This document shows positions 5,921-6,082 of a stretch of DNA of 6,082 nt, piece by piece. The notes under the pieces are model-generated. The model had not been told where the DNA came from. It did no database searches and saw only the letters and a program-made list of their open reading frames with translations. The stretch comes from Candidatus Gastranaerophilales bacterium. Its GTDB lineage: Bacteria; Cyanobacteriota; Vampirovibrionia; Gastranaerophilales; Gastranaerophilaceae. The position numbers and the translations under genes are program-made. The first letter of the stretch is position 1; each line of letters begins with the position of its first letter. The stretch covers positions 1-6,082 of the forward strand of contig CANQLK010000113.1 of assembly GCA_947624665.1 (NCBI GenBank). The letters run 5' to 3'.

Positions 5921-6082
5921 GCGAAATTGCGGACGGACAAAGTCCGGTAAGCGAGGTCGGAAGCGAGTACAAGGCGGCAGCCGAAGGAGCGACAAGACCG
6001 AGCAAAAAGCAATTTCAAGACAGCGAAATTGCGGACGGACGAAGTCCGGTAAGCGAGGTCGGAAGCGAGTACAAGGCGGCAG
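5921..6082. repeat. Direct repeat, 60 bp at 102-bp period, cut by the window edge
   Basis: Bases 5921-5980 and 6023-6082 match at 59 of 60 positions; the only difference is A at 5939 versus G at 6041. The 42 bases between them, 5981-6022, are unique here. The second copy reaches the window end, so more copies may follow. Each copy has a small hairpin, CGGAC-3 bases-GTCCG (5934-5946 and 6036-6048), and the one difference falls in its loop, leaving the stem intact. The block is purine-rich on the plus strand with recurring AGCGA words, and is clearly more GC-rich than the neighbouring genes. The period is a multiple of three and two plus-strand frames stay open through it, but I see no start codon or recognisable protein. 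It could be a dispersed intergenic repeat family or the edge of a larger repeat array. Confidence 0.85.
6009..6032. repeat. Short inverted repeat overlapping the second repeat copy
   Basis: GCAATTTC (6009-6016) is the exact reverse complement of GAAATTGC (6025-6032), with an 8-base loop. The right arm belongs to the second copy of the direct repeat and the left arm to the segment between copies. The first copy lacks a matching left arm, so this hairpin may be specific to the junction between copies. Confidence 0.5.

Noticed and set aside
5809..6018. 69-codon minus-strand open frame with a TTG start
   Set aside because: It runs through the repeat block and AT-rich promoter zone, has no ATG, and its translation looks like translated repeat, not a protein.
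5904..6082. Plus-strand frames open through the 102-bp repeat
   Set aside because: The period is divisible by three, so open frames follow automatically. There is no start codon and the predicted peptides are low-complexity.
5921..6082. CRISPR array
   Set aside because: The repeated part (60 bp) is too long and there is only one spacer-like segment. No cas gene is in view.

Overview
The window is AT-rich, roughly one third G+C by eye, and uses the standard code. All supported protein genes lie on the minus strand, so transcription runs from right to left. The base composition, a cell-wall amidase with an AEA-type signal peptide, and a compact surface-glycan gene set suggest a host-associated or anaerobic bacterium with a peptidoglycan wall. 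A Gastranaerophilales-like (Vampirovibrionia) origin would fit, but this is an impression; no marker gene here settles the taxonomy.

Layout in transcription order. (1) 5767-6082 carries no convincing gene. It has an AT-rich promoter zone and a more GC-rich block with nested inverted repeats and a 102-bp-period direct repeat cut by the window edge. (2) 4363-5766 encodes a secreted N-acetylmuramoyl-L-alanine amidase with SH3-like, AMIN-like and zinc amidase regions. (3) 4226-4362 is a short intergenic gap with a candidate promoter for the next operon. (4) 2052-4219 is one large gene split by a frameshift at a run of nine G (coding strand, 3972-3980). It would encode a polytopic GT-C-like glycosyltransferase fused to a phosphoribulokinase/uridine-kinase-type P-loop kinase. 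Nine G puts it out of frame; ten or seven G would restore an open frame of about 722 or 721 codons. (5) 1394-2080 is a HAD-family phosphatase. (6) 372-1409 is a class II aldolase/adducin-family protein. (7) 1-362 is the 5' part of a sugar-phosphate nucleotidyltransferase that runs off the left edge.

Genes 4-7 overlap or nearly touch (1-bp, 29-bp and 16-bp overlaps, then a 9-bp gap) and look like one operon. A kinase, a phosphatase, an aldolase, a nucleotidyltransferase and a membrane glycosyltransferase together suggest synthesis and transfer of an unusual activated sugar or alditol for a surface polysaccharide. The substrate cannot be read from sequence.

The main discovery is the poly-G tract. 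It looks like a contingency (phase-variation) switch that could turn the membrane transferase on and off. Also notable are the transferase-kinase fusion itself and the structured repeat block at the right edge.
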